Positions 12,901 through 27,900 are shown, counted from the stretch's first letter. The stretch is 64,000 bases of DNA from Taeniopygia guttata (GCF_048771995.1 NC_133026.1:117385501-117449500); one strand, 5' to 3'. Translations and numbers: made by a program. The notes: generated by a model from the letters alone, not told the origin.

Positions 12901-15900
12901 CTGTCCCACTGAAAGCAAAAAGTCAAGGGAAATCAAGTCTTCCCCAACTATTCCTTTTAATACCAGTCTCTTCCATGGTGACAACTGGGCAGAGATACAT
13001 AGGAAGAAGAGTGAGATGTGATCTTTTCCTCCATGTTCTTCCCAAGACAACCTCACAAACTGGCAGTACATGTGATTTCCAGACAGCAACTTCTTCCCAT
13101 TGAGTTCTCCTGTGGGTATAATTCACTATAACGGCCTGTGCCAGAATGAGGCCAGCTCCCATCTGCATTTCACATGAACTTAGAGTAAAGGGAGAGTAAA
13201 GGGAGCAAGGGAGCAAGATTTGACTAGCTTATTTCAAAAGGTTTGGCTGTTTTATTTTATTTTACTATGTTGTAAATGGACTTTCTATCTGAAATAAGGA
13301 ATTGGGGATTTTTTTAATAAAAACTGGGGCAGGAGCTGGATTGAGGTTGGAAGAGTCCGCCTAAGCCCTCATGTGCAGCCCCTCCTATCACTAAGTATCA
13401 CATCATATGGTCTTTTATCCCATTGCTCATCAAATTCCAGCTGATGGCAGCATAGCCTGTTGCCCAATTTAGAATGCGTTAGCAACACAACGGAAGAATT
13501 CTTCAAGCAGGAGGTGGCTTGTAAAAAGCTTTAAAAGACAGCAAAGGACTGAAAACAGTGGAAACTGAGTTGGCTAAATATTAAACCAGTCTTTGAAAAT
13601 CTGTAGGCTGCTGATCACCTAAACTATCTGAGGAACATCAGGATCCCTGCTGTCACCAGGAAAGGGTAGCAACAGGAGGCTGTGACTATTTGTGAAATCT
13701 GGCAGGTTCTAATGATCTCAGCTGGCTATTCCAGATCAAAAGGTGCTTTGGGCTTTGTTACCCACTGAATACTGATCAGGGAGGGTTGAGCACTCTTTCT
13801 GCCTTGCACTTACCAGGGAGAGCCTGAGGAACAGGCTGTCCCTGAAGCCCCAAGCACAGGTGGAGCAGAGTGTGCAGCAGGGACCAGGCTGTGCTGAGAG
13901 CAACCTACATGGGCTCTGTGATGGTGCTGACATCCTGCAGGGCCCCATAGCCAGCACCACCAGAAGTGTCTGTCCCTGACACCTCCGAGGTCTTAGCCCA
14001 AACTCCCAAGGCAGGATATGTCTCTCCAAACCAGGCTGCAGGGGACTCTGGGGATCTCAGACAGGCTAGGCCAGGGAAATTTGCTCCCTGACCACAGGTC
14101 ACCAAGAGAGGGGTCCCACAAGCTGTGCAGTGAAAGAGATGAGGAGTGGGATCATCTGGATCTTCTCCAACTCCCCACGAGAAAAAGCCCCAAGCTCACC
14201 TGCACCAATAGTTTTCTTGGGCTAGGCATCCATGACAGTAGTGTAACAGAGCTACAGAAATCCTTATGTCCACATGAACTTCTATAGCCTTCTCATTCTT
14301 CAAGCCCCATTTCTACCCTCAGTATTGGTGGGCTTTTCATTGCTTTTGAGAGAGTCCATCATTGTGGCCGATTTTCAAGACCACCTTCCTCCAAGGTCAA
14401 AATGGTCTATCCGCATATATAGAAACTCAAGCAATGGTGACAAAACACCTGTATTAATTAATAGGGAGCACCTCATTAAAAAAAAAAAAAAAAAAAAAAA
14501 AAACAACCAAAAAATAACCACATTAGAAAAGAAGCAAAAAGAAGATGGACAGGTGATTCAGCAAGATTTTGCTACACTATCCAAGCACATGCAGATGAAA
14601 TTAGAAAAGCCATGGTCCACCTGGAGCTGATTATGATGAGGGACATGGAGGCTAATGAGAGCTTCTACAGCTGCATCAACAGCACAAGGAAGATTAGGGA
14701 AAGTGTGAGTTCACTACTAGGCAGAACAGGGCCTCATGTAATGCAGGATGTAGAAAAGGCCAATGTACTCACCTTCAGACTTTACCATTAAGTTGAGTTT
14801 TATGGAATCATAGTACCCTGAGACCAGTGGGAAATTCTAGAGTGAGGAAGACTCACCTTTGGTGGAGGGGGATGAGGATAGAGAATATTAAAAAAAAAAA
14901 AACTGGACATCCTGATGGGAGGCATCTATAAGTGGTGAGAGAGCTGACTTACATTATTGCAAGGTCACTCTCTATAATCTTTGAAAGGCTGTGGTGATTG
15001 GTACAGTTTCCTGTGGACTGGAAGAAGGCAAATGTTCCTCCAATCTTCAAGAAATGCAAGGAGGAGAATCAGGGGAACTACAGGCTAGTCGTGCACACTG
15101 GTCCCTAGAAAGTATTTCATACAAGCCCTCCTGGAAACCATTCCTAAATATATAAATTACATGAAGGTGATTAGAAATAGTCAGCATGGATTTATGGAGA
15201 GGAAATCAGCATGACCAATCTGAAAGACTTTTATAGTGAGATGACTAACTCAGTGCATGAGAGGAGAGCAGTAGATACTGTTTATCTAGACTTTAGACTA
15301 TGTCAAATGCAGTTTCATATCTTTACTAATGACCTGACTGTGCCTCATAGAACCATGCAGATCCCTCTTCATCTCCTGACCAGGTGCAGACACCAGGTGA
15401 TGTGATGCCACAGGAAGGGCTACAGCTGTCTTAGGATCCTCAGTAAAAAACACTATCATAATTGGATTCAGGACTTCAGTAGAGGCCTTTTTAGATTTGA
15501 AAAAATCCTACAGAAAACATGCTTTCTAACATCAGTTTTCCTAAAGTCTTACTATGCTCTTAATTAAAGTGTGCTTCATTATGTGTCCAGCAACAACTGC
15601 CTCACCAAACCACAGTCACAGAATGGTTGAAGGAACCTCTGGACGTCATCTGGTCCAACCACCCGCTGCTCAACCAGGACCACCTGGAGCCAGTTGCCCA
15701 GGACAATGTCCAGCTGACTTATGAGTATCTTCAGGGATGGTAACTTCACAACCATCCTGGGCAACCTGTGCCAGTGCTCAGTCACTCTCACAGTAAAAAA
15801 GTCTTTCCTGATCTTCAGAGGGTACCTCCCATGTTTCAGTTTGTGCCCATTGCCTCTGGTCCTGGCAATGAACAGTGCCTGACTCTATCCTTATTACACC

Positions 15901-18900
15901 CTCCATTCAGGTATTTAGATAACCAAAGGTGTTGATAAAATCAGGCCATTGTTAAGATTCCCCTTAACCTTCTTTGATCCAGGCTGAAAGTTCCAGCTTT
16001 CTCAGCCTTTCCTCACAAGAGAGCTGCTGTAGACCCTTAATTATCTTCAGGGCCCTTTTCTGGACTCCTTTCAGTATGTCAATGTCTTCATGTACTGGGC
16101 AGTCCAGAATAGGACCCAATCAATTCTTCAGGTGTGGTCCAAACACAATTGCAAAGGGAAAGAATAAGCCTCTGGCACTCAAACACAGGCTTAGCATCTC
16201 AAAGAGAAGAGCCCAAGAATGAGACCACAAAGTTAGCAGGACATTTCAGCAACCTGACATTTCTCTGGTCACTAGCACAGTTGTGGTGAATATTTTCTGT
16301 AACTAAAACTATGCAGTCATTTTTCTATCAGCTATTATTTAATCTCCTGTTCCAGAAGCAATCTCCATTTTAAACTTAGAGGTTGTGTTTCAGCCTTTGC
16401 TAGCCCAACACAGATCTAGAGGATCCCATCTGAAGTCAAGCAGTGGTGTGCTAAAAATCTCTCCTTTTGCACTGCCTGAGAAGGAGACAGTAAATCTGTT
16501 TATTTCTAGTCTTCTGACACTTCAGGGCCTCACTAGTTCAGGGAGTTCTGCCAGGTTGCTTCCAGCTCTTTGCGGCACCTTTGAGGGTTGGCTGCTTCTG
16601 GCTGAACTTGCTTGACACCGTCACCTTTTTGCACTATGTAATGTGTCTTTCATGCAAGTGGCACCGTTCCAGTGTCCAATAAAATTCTAGTAGTTTCTGG
16701 CTCTGATCTTGTAAATATTTGCAGGAAGAGCTGCTATCTCAGGCTTAATTAATCACTTTGAAATTCATTGTATTGCACTCACACATGGGCCCTCCCACTG
16801 GTGCACTATGACATGAATATATTAGGGGCTGTTTGCAGTAAGCTACAAACAATGTAAAGCATTTTTTAGGGAGGAGACACACCTCTTTCAACTAACATTG
16901 AAACGGCTCGATTTGACAAAGTGCCTTGTGTTAATGAATGCTGGAGGTCTGATCCATATAACACAGTCTTTCTTCAGAAGTGTTTGTCTTGTTTTATTCT
17001 GGTATATCATGTTATATGGCAGATTACAGATTTTCCTTATGAACCCTTTAAATACCAGGGCGCTCTTGAATTAAAAAAAAACCCACAAATGTGTGAGACA
17101 TTTTGTTTCTTGCTAGATTTTTTTTTCTAATGCATCCAACTGATCTTATTCCATTGCCTTCAGAAGAGAAAATCTGTACTTTGTAATTAAAAAATAAATG
17201 CCGTATCCACTCTACCAAATGTTAGGGAAAAAACTCTATTGTAGCATAGTATAAAATAATAATTTTTTTTCCATACATTTTAATAGAATGGCTGGTTGCC
17301 TCCTTCCTATCGAGTTCCATAGAAATGCTTTTAAAAAGGTTCCCATGTAATTCCATTAAATTCCATAGTTTCTAATGATGGAAAAAATATTTATATTATG
17401 CCATTGTTCCACTTTCTACAGGTAAGTCATAGTTATCTTTCAAAACAGTAGCAGAAGGGAATAACGGTTTCTGCTGAAAATATTTAACATTGCCAGAGTA
17501 ACAGTGGTGACTTTTGAAGGCTTCAGTCCCAGACACACTTTTTCCATCAGTTTACTGGTCCCCGTCTTCTGTACCACATCCTTACACACTCATGTGTTTG
17601 CCACAGATGTGCTCAGGGTGCTAAGCCTGATGTGTGGGCTCAGGAAAGCACCACCCTGCCCACACGCACCAGACCAGAGCTGTCACTTGCACTGGGAATG
17701 TTGGTTAAGTGGCTCATCTGAAGGAAGCTACAACTAAATTATCCTAAGATAGCAGGTTGTGCAGACTTATGTGCATACAGCCAAATGGTTTTGGTGAAGA
17801 GAAGATCAGACTTAGCTATAATGTGGCGACAGTTCCTGGCTTAGCACAGAAGAAGAGCACTTGTGTAGCCTACGCCCTTTCTGCTGGGTACAGATGAACT
17901 AACTACTGCTAAAACATTTCATGCTGTAAAGTTAGACATGTGCCAACTGGCTGAAATCAATTTGTGTGACCCTTTGTTTTGGTTGGTGGCCTAATGTAAA
18001 GGCTGTAAGGACCCAGTGCTCTTTGATATTGACAGTCCTGACCAGGGCCTCACAAAGCTCAGCATCAGAGATTTGGAGGCCCAAAGGTACATCAGTATCT
18101 TCAACTCTTGCATTGAGTCAGTCTCCCCCATAACAGCTTTGCTGCATTAAGTGCACAACAATTTGCATGATGAACCACAAAGAAATTACATATGTTTCAT
18201 ATTTCAGACAGATGTTAGATAACATGCTAATTAAAATACATGAGTAGTCTGAGTCCAGGCTTAGTGAGGTTATTTGAATTTTGAAATATGAGCAAGCGTT
18301 CCGTCACATTCCCAATCACATTCCTCATTCATATGGGAATTCCCATATGAAGTCATGTTGCTGTATTGTCATCACATCATATTGTGTCATTTGAGCTGTA
18401 TTAAGCTGTACCATTGTCTCTTTAGTCATCCCATGTGGCAGGTTTAAGTCTACACTGCATATTCAGTCAGTCTTGGATGGTGCTATACAAATGTACCATA
18501 TTTCTTGCTAACACTCTAAGTGGTGGTATCATGAGCACCATCTTTGTTTTAAACAAATGTTTTCTTTTGCAGACCTGAAAGGAAGTGTGATCAGCCAATG
18601 TGCGAAGAGCATGAAGATGAGAGAATTAATATTTATTGTTTGAACTGTGAAATGCCCACCTGCTCCTTGTGCAAAATCTTTGGTGCTCACAAAGACTGTC
18701 AGGTTGCTCCTCTCACAAATGTTTACCAGCAACAGAAGGTAAATATCCTTTTGTTTCTCAAAGTACTTGAAGAAATTGACACAACCATCAGCAAGAAAGT
18801 ATTCCCATGACCTTCCAAGATTTTCCAAAAGGCTCTGGGGTTGCTTTTGCCACTCGTGTGTGTGACTGAAAGGCTCTTATAAATCTGTAGAAACTGTTTA

Positions 18901-21900
18901 GGAACACAGGAAAATATATTTATGAGAGATCACACAAAAAGATACTACAATTTGTCCCAATTTTGATGTGGAGCTGCAGATTTCTCTTTTGAGTTCCTAA
19001 TCCCTTTTTTGCAGTTCTTTTAGATCAGACAAACAAGTGGTATTTCCAGCACTAAGAACTGGAAGGAGAACAGACCATTTCAAATCAAATAGTTATCTGT
19101 CAGACACTTTTACATTTAAGCATGTCATCTTTAGGAAAAGTTAAGTGAAAAACCTCCTCCTGCAAGTGAATGAAGGAATATTCAATAGTTGGCAGCACAG
19201 GATGTACCTAACATCTTCTGCCCTTGCTGTCACAAATAAAAGACTTGTTTATTTTTAATACAGTGTTAATTTAAAACCTGACTCACTGGGTTATCCTCCT
19301 GAGATAAACAGCTCATTTTTCTGGAGGGCCCCAGTGGGGCAAGCAATCAGAGAGGCCAAGTTTGCAATCCCAGCCTCCAACTTTGTCACACAGATGCATG
19401 TGTGCATGTAAACTACAAATGAGGAGTTACTTTAGGAAAGGAGTTAAAACCATCCTTTTCAATCAAAAAAAAAGATGGGAGAAGGAGAAGTTTTTTTGGA
19501 CTGAATCCATGCCCCCAATCACTAATTTTGCATGGAGATTTGCAAGCTGTGTCTTCCTTTCCAGAGAGCCCATGGAAAGAGGCTGTCATGCCCAAGATGA
19601 GAGGCATAACCTGGAGGCTGCAAGATGCATTCTTCAAAGGAGCCTTTATAGAGCAGTGAAGGCCTCAAAGGATCCTGTACAGAGCTGTGGAGGCCATGAA
19701 CACAGTTGTCTCTTTTATTACAGTGCGGTGCCAAGGGCCCCTTGCTCTCCCCAGCACCTTCCCCAAGTTCCCTAGGACTGGCTTCTTTGTCTCTCTTAGA
19801 GATACCTCACAACCTTCTCCATCCACACACTCAGTTTATTTTCTTCCTCCACTCATTTCCCTCATGCCAGTGGCTCAGCCTCTACCTCCTTCTCCTCCTT
19901 TTCTCCTGTCTCCTCTCACCACAACCCCAACCCCACTGCTTGCATGCCAGACACTCTGTAACACCTTGGTCCCTCCAGGTCCATAGGCCATGTCTTCTCT
20001 ATTCCAAAGCCAAGAGCCACAGTCCTCAGGGAAATACCACAGTGCTGAGGCTAAACCCAGGCACTAAAAAAGCAACCCTTCACAAGTCTTTTCCCTCAAC
20101 AAATGCAAAGGAAATATTTGGGGCCTGTTGAAACAGCACTTCAGACAAAAGCATCTAAAAGAACTTCCTAGAACAAAGTGCTTCCTGCTTTCCAATCCAC
20201 AGTTTCTTTTCCATTAAAATTTCCAAAATGTCAATGCTTTCATAGTGTGTTGAGGGAGGAAAAAAATGTCAAAATTCAAGCAAGTATCTTGTGGACACAC
20301 AAAGCTCCAATTTTTCTCAGTTCTTGTGCAAAGATAAAGTAATATCCTGGGTATGGCTTATCTGTCCCCTGTTCCCCACTGTTAGATGTGTCACCCTGAA
20401 GTGTGACAGCAGCTAACACTGTTTGCTCTCCTTTACTGTCTAGTCTGAGCTGAGTGATGGCATTGCAGTTCTGGTGGGGAGCAATGACAGAATGCAAGGG
20501 ATTGTCACACAGCTGGAGGAGACCTGCAAGACAGTTGAGGTAGGTGCCACCTCTTTAAATGCAGTTATTTCAGTGTGACATTGCATCTCTTAAACTTCTG
20601 GTAATGAAATGACCATTCTTCAACAGACCTCACTTTACCCAAATGCATTCCCACATTGTTTCACTAAACCATTACTTGTGGCTTTGTACATTATCAAGAT
20701 GTACTGCCTCAGCCAAAGGGTTCATCCTGCTCAGGACCTCTGACATTTGCTATATGGTGGGGAATAAAGACTAAGGATAATCCACATCAGCAAGTCTTGC
20801 TCAATATTCATAGTGGAATAGGATCTCACTGAAGTTAAAAGCAGATCCACCAAAATGCCATCAACTCCCAGATCATTTAACATCTAAGATCAGATTCTTA
20901 GATTTACATCTAAGACCTTTCAGTTAGTCTGAAGCCTGACAGATCCAGTGAACAGAGCCTTAGAGTTTCAGCTACAGGGTAGGCACAGCATGGTTCACAG
21001 GTATGTCAGTATTTGTTCTGTATTTGGTTGCTTTGCCTTCTGCACAGAAGTAGTGTTTTAATATGATGTCCTTTAAGGAGTCTTGTTTTGTTGCTCATGG
21101 GAGAGAAGAACTTGGGTTCTTACTGGACTTTCTGGTGAAGGCCTCACTCTGGAAGAGCTGGAATTAGTTTTGTGTTACTCAATAGCAGAAGTGGCTTTCA
21201 CTTCCTCTGAGAGCTTTACATCAGCAAAGCAAAGATAAACATCAACTTTGACCAATCTGAGCATCACAGAACAGCAGGCTGAAAGGAGTTCATATAAATT
21301 GATTTTGTGATCAGAATTTGATGAAGCATCTAGTGAAGGAGTTGCATCCCCCTCAGCCCAATTAGAATTATATTGACCCTTCAGAGCTGGAACAGAAAGG
21401 AGAAATGGTAAGGAAAAATAAGTTGATCCAAGATGTACAGATTCTAGTTAGTAAGAATAAACAATTATACAATCTATGCACACAATTCCAAGCAAGAAGG
21501 AACAGAACATGTCTGAGTTTGTTCCAAAGAACACAAACCCACTGGCCCAAGTAAAAGAGAGAGCACATTAATGGTAGTCAGAACTTTATAGTTGGGAAGT
21601 CTTCACGCAGCAAGGAGGAAACTGGCTGCTATCAGGACTTTGCAGACAGAAACAAGCCTTTCAAGTAGGTTAACTGTAGAAATTTGAATTATACAAAAGC
21701 AAAAGCTTACACTCCTTTAAGTTGAACTAGCTTAACCAGAAACAAATCTTCAAACACCTCATCTGAAGTATGGAGAAAACATTGTGTTAAAAATACCTAA
21801 AAAATCACAATAGTTTCTGTAACTAGCTTCCTCAGAGTGATCCACTCAGTTTAAAATCTAGCCTTTAAAGTCAAAGCCCAAAGAAAATGCAGCCATTTTA

Positions 21901-24900
21901 CCTTCTGATGTTTTATCAGGCTTTTCACCTTTAAAGTCAAAGACTGCAGAAAACAGATCTTAGAGTTTACCTTGGTATTTCCATGTTACATTTCAAGCAA
22001 ATCACATTTCCTACTCTGCAAGAGCTTTGTCTGAATTGACATCAGTTTATCCTTGAAGACAAGAGACTACAGCTGGAACTCAGAAATATTTACACATGGA
22101 AATAACACAATCCAAGATTGTCTCTTCTTTCTGCTTAACACTTTGCAGAGAACAATAAAAATCTGCTTTAGCAGAAAATACATCATTTTACTTTTAGCTG
22201 GAATAAGTAATAGCCTACAATTCTACATTTAGCCACTGCTCCTGTCCAACCTTAAAAATCAGAAAAGCAAAAAAATACTCGTACAGCTTTTAACTATTGA
22301 AAAGTTGACCTAATTCACATATTATACTTAAAATTGAGAAAGGAATATAAAATGCTAAATACCGGAAAACTATAATCAATAATTAGGTTCTGTTTAGCTC
22401 TATAAATGAGTCTAATAACAAAGGAAAAATTATAGTGTTTTTTCAAAAGCTAAGAGCATAGGCCAGTCAAACAGGTCCTTTGGAACAGGCAGTGAGATTC
22501 ATTGTCAGTAGCAAGGACTCCTTTCTTTTTGATGTAGCTGTGCTTTAAAAAACAAAAAGGCTGAGAACTTTTTAGAATGCAAAGTCATGTATTTGTTAAC
22601 CTCTTTCATTACACAGAATCTGATTAGAGTAATTCCATCAGGCAGAGGCTTCATATGGGAACTTTTTATGCAGAAAGAGAATATTTCAGCATTTGCAGTT
22701 AGAAACCTGTTTTGCACTCTCACTCATGAGATTTACAACTCTGTAATATCTGCTGGCAGGAAATATTATCTATTAGTGCTTAAAGACAGGGAAGGGTCTC
22801 TCAGAGCACCCTGCTATCACTCGCTTGCTCTTCTTCCCCTAACACTTGTCCTGTGTCAAATGACAAAGATAGCACACACCTGTCTTGAAATTAAGGTTAT
22901 TTTACAAGTGATCTGAACATCTCATGTGGAGAAGCTAGGATAGGAGTGAGAGGAGGTTATTTGAGGTCTGAACATAGAAGGACACTCAGAAAACATGATC
23001 CACTTGGTTTGAAAACTTCCTTAACCCCACCCTGTAATTGCATTAATCAGGAATTTCTGGGAAGTGTCAAGGACTCACAGAAGGGCAGGACCTGCACCCC
23101 CTGCAAGGAGTGCCTGTTTAGTCTAGCCCTCCTCACTGGGAAGCAGAGGTGGATACTTGGGTCAATGCATCAAGATGTGCATTCAATCCCCTCTCCACCC
23201 TCATGTAGACAGTGATTTTTAGCCAAAGGTGGATCTTTGAAAGGCTTTCTCCTTTGAATGATACAGAGCAGACTATCACCACTCATAGGAATGAGCTCTG
23301 GCTGGAAGTCAAGAAAAAAGGGGGATTCTCTCTGGCCAAGTGCTGTGAATAGTAAGTCTTATCACTACCAAAAGTTCTGTGGGACTGTTACTAATCCTGT
23401 GCTGCCAGAATCTCAGTGTTATGCCTCAAGGGAAAAAGGTGAGGAATCAATTCAGCCTCAGTTTCTAGCAGAGAGATTTAAATAATCACCACCATCCACA
23501 ACCAGGTCTAACCACAATAAAGTCATATCAACACAGATAACTCAAGTGTTTCTATTTGGTACACCTCAGACTTTATATATAATCTGTCCCCCGTTTCCTC
23601 CCCATAAATCCTCCTTTACAAGTGCAGTCTGTTCTTTAGCGATGTCTTTTCAATGCAGCAGTCATCAAACCCATCCTCCTAACTCGGTAAAAGATGCTGC
23701 TGTCTGGTTGGAGGGACACTAGAAGTGTCTTAAGAAACTATGTGAAAATCAGTGCCTGAACATATGGTTGGAATCTCATTCCCCCTTCTTGTCTCTGTGC
23801 TTCTGTCACACACCATTTTCTTTGCAGAACCTCTACCTCATTCAGTGCACAGTAAATGGAATATAATGGACACTTCTTGTCCAAATAGAGTCTAAGAGGG
23901 CGTATATGAAAATCAAGCCCAGCCAGGATTGTTCCAGGTACTCTGGCAGAAAAAGAAAATTCTCCAGAGCTGTTTGAGATGCCCATTCCTTTTAAAACCA
24001 TTCTGTTCACGCAAATGGACCCAGCTGCTAATACTGTGGGAGCTTTTACTTTTTCTCCAGACTTTGATGTATCACTACAGACATCATAAATACCTTTTTA
24101 CTTTTTTTAGCAGACTCACAAGTTATACAATAACCTGTTTGGGGGCTTTCAGTGGCTTGAAACTCAGAGTTTGAGAAGAGTTTTTAAACTTTTGTTCCAA
24201 CAGCTTGCACTTTGAAAATTATAAAAGTCTCTGGGGTCATTCAGAATCCTTTGCGCTGTTCAGAAAAAGGAATTTCTTTGATGAAAATGCTTCCAAGTAA
24301 CTGTAAAAATAGAAACCCTTTTAACAGCATAACATGTTTAACATAAACCAAATGATTCACAGGAATGCTGCAGACGACAGAAAGAACAGTTGTGTGAAAA
24401 ATTTGATTATCTCTATTCTGTACTGGAAGAAAGAAAAAATGAGATGACACAAATAATCACTAGAACCCAAGAGGAGAAACTGGAACACGTCCGCTCCCTG
24501 ATGAAGAAGTATGCAGATCACTTGGAAGCTGTGTCAAAACTGGTTGAATCAGGAATTCAGTTCATGGAAGAACCAGAAATGGCTGTGTTTTTGCAGGTAT
24601 AAAATCTATAAATAGAGATAGAAAAAGAATAATGGGTTTACTGAAATATTATTTAAGCATTTCTCAATTATAGGCCCATTCAGAGTTTGTTTGTCTTCAA
24701 GTGAACATGTATACAAACTCATTTTTTAAACACCTGAATCAGCTCAGACAAATCACTGCTGTTCTTGAGAATAATATCCAAATCAAGAACATGAGTATTT
24801 GCTGTTTGCACCAAAATATACTATCCTGTGTATGAATTTCTAGTGCCCTTAGAAGAAACAGGAAACCAAACATTTTTCATGTAATCTTTATTTTCCTACC

Positions 24901-27900
24901 AATACCATGGTGGCACAATATGTTCATGTGTTCATGAACTTCAGGGAATTATAGGTTTCTCTTGTAAATTGACAAAATTATTAACTTTTCAATAATTTAT
25001 GTGCTAAGCAACATTTTGGTACCTTTACCTATTTTTTTTAAATTTTTGTTTTCTTACTGTAAATTCAAGAGAGATGAGTAGGGAAACATTAGCAGACTAT
25101 CCAATTAATCCATTGGTGTAGAATTTCTGTCATGCAATCTTATAATTCCTCTTTATTAAAGGCTGGAAGGGCATTTTCTACCAAACAAAACAAAACAAAA
25201 CAAACATACAAAAAAAACCACAAACAAAACCAAAATAAAACAACCAACACTTAATCAAATAATTGCCTTTGAAGAGTACAATATCCTTCCGAGACAAATA
25301 GAATTTTATCTCTCCAAAAGGATGCCCTTGGAGATATATATGGATAGTCAAAGATGTAATTACTGTAACTAAAGAGGGTAACAGACCAAATGCTTTTCAC
25401 CACCAACACAACCAAAAAAAAGAGAATAAATTTTTCCATTTGAGTTTTTTCTACCAACTGTGCATATTTCCCATTATATTCCCATTTTAATTAAAACATC
25501 TTTGAAGAACTAAAAGGTTTACTCAGCTTTATACTAATTACTGTTCAAATTTCTTCTCATTCCTAGATGTCATGGCTGTCACTTATGAAATCATTATTAG
25601 TACTTTTAAAAGCTGCCACTCTAAGACTTATTTCTCAATGCATAAATTCTCTGAAAAAATTGAATCATTTAAGAATAATTTCTTTTTTTGTTTCCACAGA
25701 ATGCCAAAACATTGCTACAAAAGTGAGTATTTCAACTTGAGACCTGTTTTTTACAATCACTTACAATTTATAAATTTATCTTAAAATCCAATGCCAATAA
25801 CCAATCTCTATTTTAGAATTACTGAAGCTTCTAAAGGATTTCAAATGGAAAAAATAGAGGATGGGTATGAAAATATGAACCAATTCACAGTGAACCTCAG
25901 TAGAGAAGAAAAAATAATACGAGAAATTGATTTTGACAGAGGTATGTAATTTATTTCACCAAAATTTCTTTCTTATATAGCAGCTGTGTGCGATTCACAT
26001 GATGATACTGAGTAGGAAACCTCAAATCGGATATTTCTCTCTATGCCAAAATGTAACCAGAGCATTATGAATCAATTATAATCAAATCTAGGTTTATTTC
26101 TCTGGAGTGCTAGGATGGCCCTGCACATTTTTTGGGATAACTAGTGTGATTATACTCAAGAAAATACAGTGCTAGGGGCCTTCCTCTGGAAACAACCTGA
26201 GCCACCACTGCAGACCACAGGATTTGTCAGATGGCACAAAAAGAATGGTTTGACCAAGTTTGACAGTCTGGTTTAGGCACGTTGGTATCTCAAACTTCCA
26301 GTCATGCATTTGCAAAGCACTGACGCGGTAAAGAATTATGAGGACAGCTTCAATGGCATTAAAACAAGCATACCTTCCTTGGAAGAAGGACTTTTTTCAT
26401 GACAGATTGTGCCAGATTGTAGCCTCTCCCCAAAACGTGCAGGGCTGTGCTGCACATCCCTCAAGAGGATAACTGCATTGACCAGAATTTCTGTCCTCCT
26501 TCCCATGGAAAGGGACAGCTTAAGATTTTAACCAGAATTTGTGTTCAGTATCTTCCTTGCCCCAGAGCTCCTGCTGGCAGCTCCATGGCTGGTGAGAGCA
26601 GGCTCCTCACCAACACCCTCTCTGCCAGGCAGAAGATTGTCAGTGACTTTGCCGTGCAATTGCAAATGGCTTTTTAATTACCTAAAGACTGAAGCTATCT
26701 TCACATGGTGCTCAACCTGTTCTTTTACACATGTCCTATCAGAGGAGGAGGAAGAAGAAGAGGAGGAGACAGAGGATGGTGAAGGCTTGGGTGAAGTCCA
26801 CACAGAGTCATCAGGAGAGGAAGAAGAGGAGGAAGAGGTGGAAGAAGAAGGGTCAGAGGGAGCACCACAGCCACCTCAGCAGGACCCTGAAGCACAGAGT
26901 GCAGGGGGAGAGCCCCTGACTGAACCCACTCCAGCGCCAGTGCTGGCTGCTCCAGCTGGTCAGGTAAATGTCTCTGCTGCCCCACTGCCCTGCCAGCTTT
27001 GCTGAGTGCACCTGGCAGAGCCAGAAAATGCTGCCTTGTGTCCTGTGGGCATCATAACTCAGGAGCAGGGCTAAGGGAGTCAATGTACTGGAGGGCAAAA
27101 TTATTTATTGCACTTGTACGCATATATGCAACTTTACTTCAACCTGTGCATGTGTCCTTGATAAGCAAAAAATTAGCTGCTAGATAAATTAAGATATATA
27201 TGGGATACATAAGTTATAAATAAAAAAGACTCTATTTGGGAGTTAAGTGCATTACAATGAATGTTCTGTTTGCTGTGATTTAACTCAGACTAACTGTTAT
27301 AAATGAGATGATTGTTAAAATATTTATACTAAGAGAATTTGTACTAAGAGAATTCCCTCTGGATTTAGGAAGCTTTCCACCACCAGTTTTTAGATTATAC
27401 TTCTAATCTGTTTTCTGTGAATGGCACTTGCTGCTTTCTGCTCTGATCATCCTTAGGATATGTCTAGGTAGATGGAGGAATATCATACACCAAACAGGAG
27501 AGGAAGCTGCCCCTTGCAACCTAACAGTAAACAGGTTCAGGGTGTGAATATTTTAGGCCAGCACTTTTCTTACAGAATTTGGTTGGAATGAGACCATAAT
27601 TGATGCATATTCTAAAAGATGTGCATTAAAAAATATACTTTGTGAGCTAATTTAGTTTGCCTTGCATACCATTATCTTAGCAAATTCTCCTCTTAGACAA
27701 TTTACTCAGTGAAGTTGCTGAGGGGAAAAGGCTGCTGTGAATATATTTGAGGAGGCCTATGTAAAAACAAGAAAGCACACAAAGGATCTTTGATTGTAGC
27801 AAGCTCTAACATAAAACAAGTGAAAATAAATACTGTAGATTAATTCTTTCTTTGATCTAAAAGCATGTGTGAGTTTTCACCAGTAATGTGAAGGTGCTCT

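Larger units (their letters stand above)
10516..18572 (+). other. TRIM55: TRIM55 intron 2 (8.06 kb)
   Basis: This is the second-longest intron. It holds three CR1 pieces (11285-11831, 14590-15350, 15616-16150), A runs of 22 and 26 bases, a 20-base G run and a 24-bp perfect palindrome, each listed separately. No coding exon is recognised in the remainder. The acceptor TTTTGCAG stands immediately before 18573. Confidence 0.85.
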
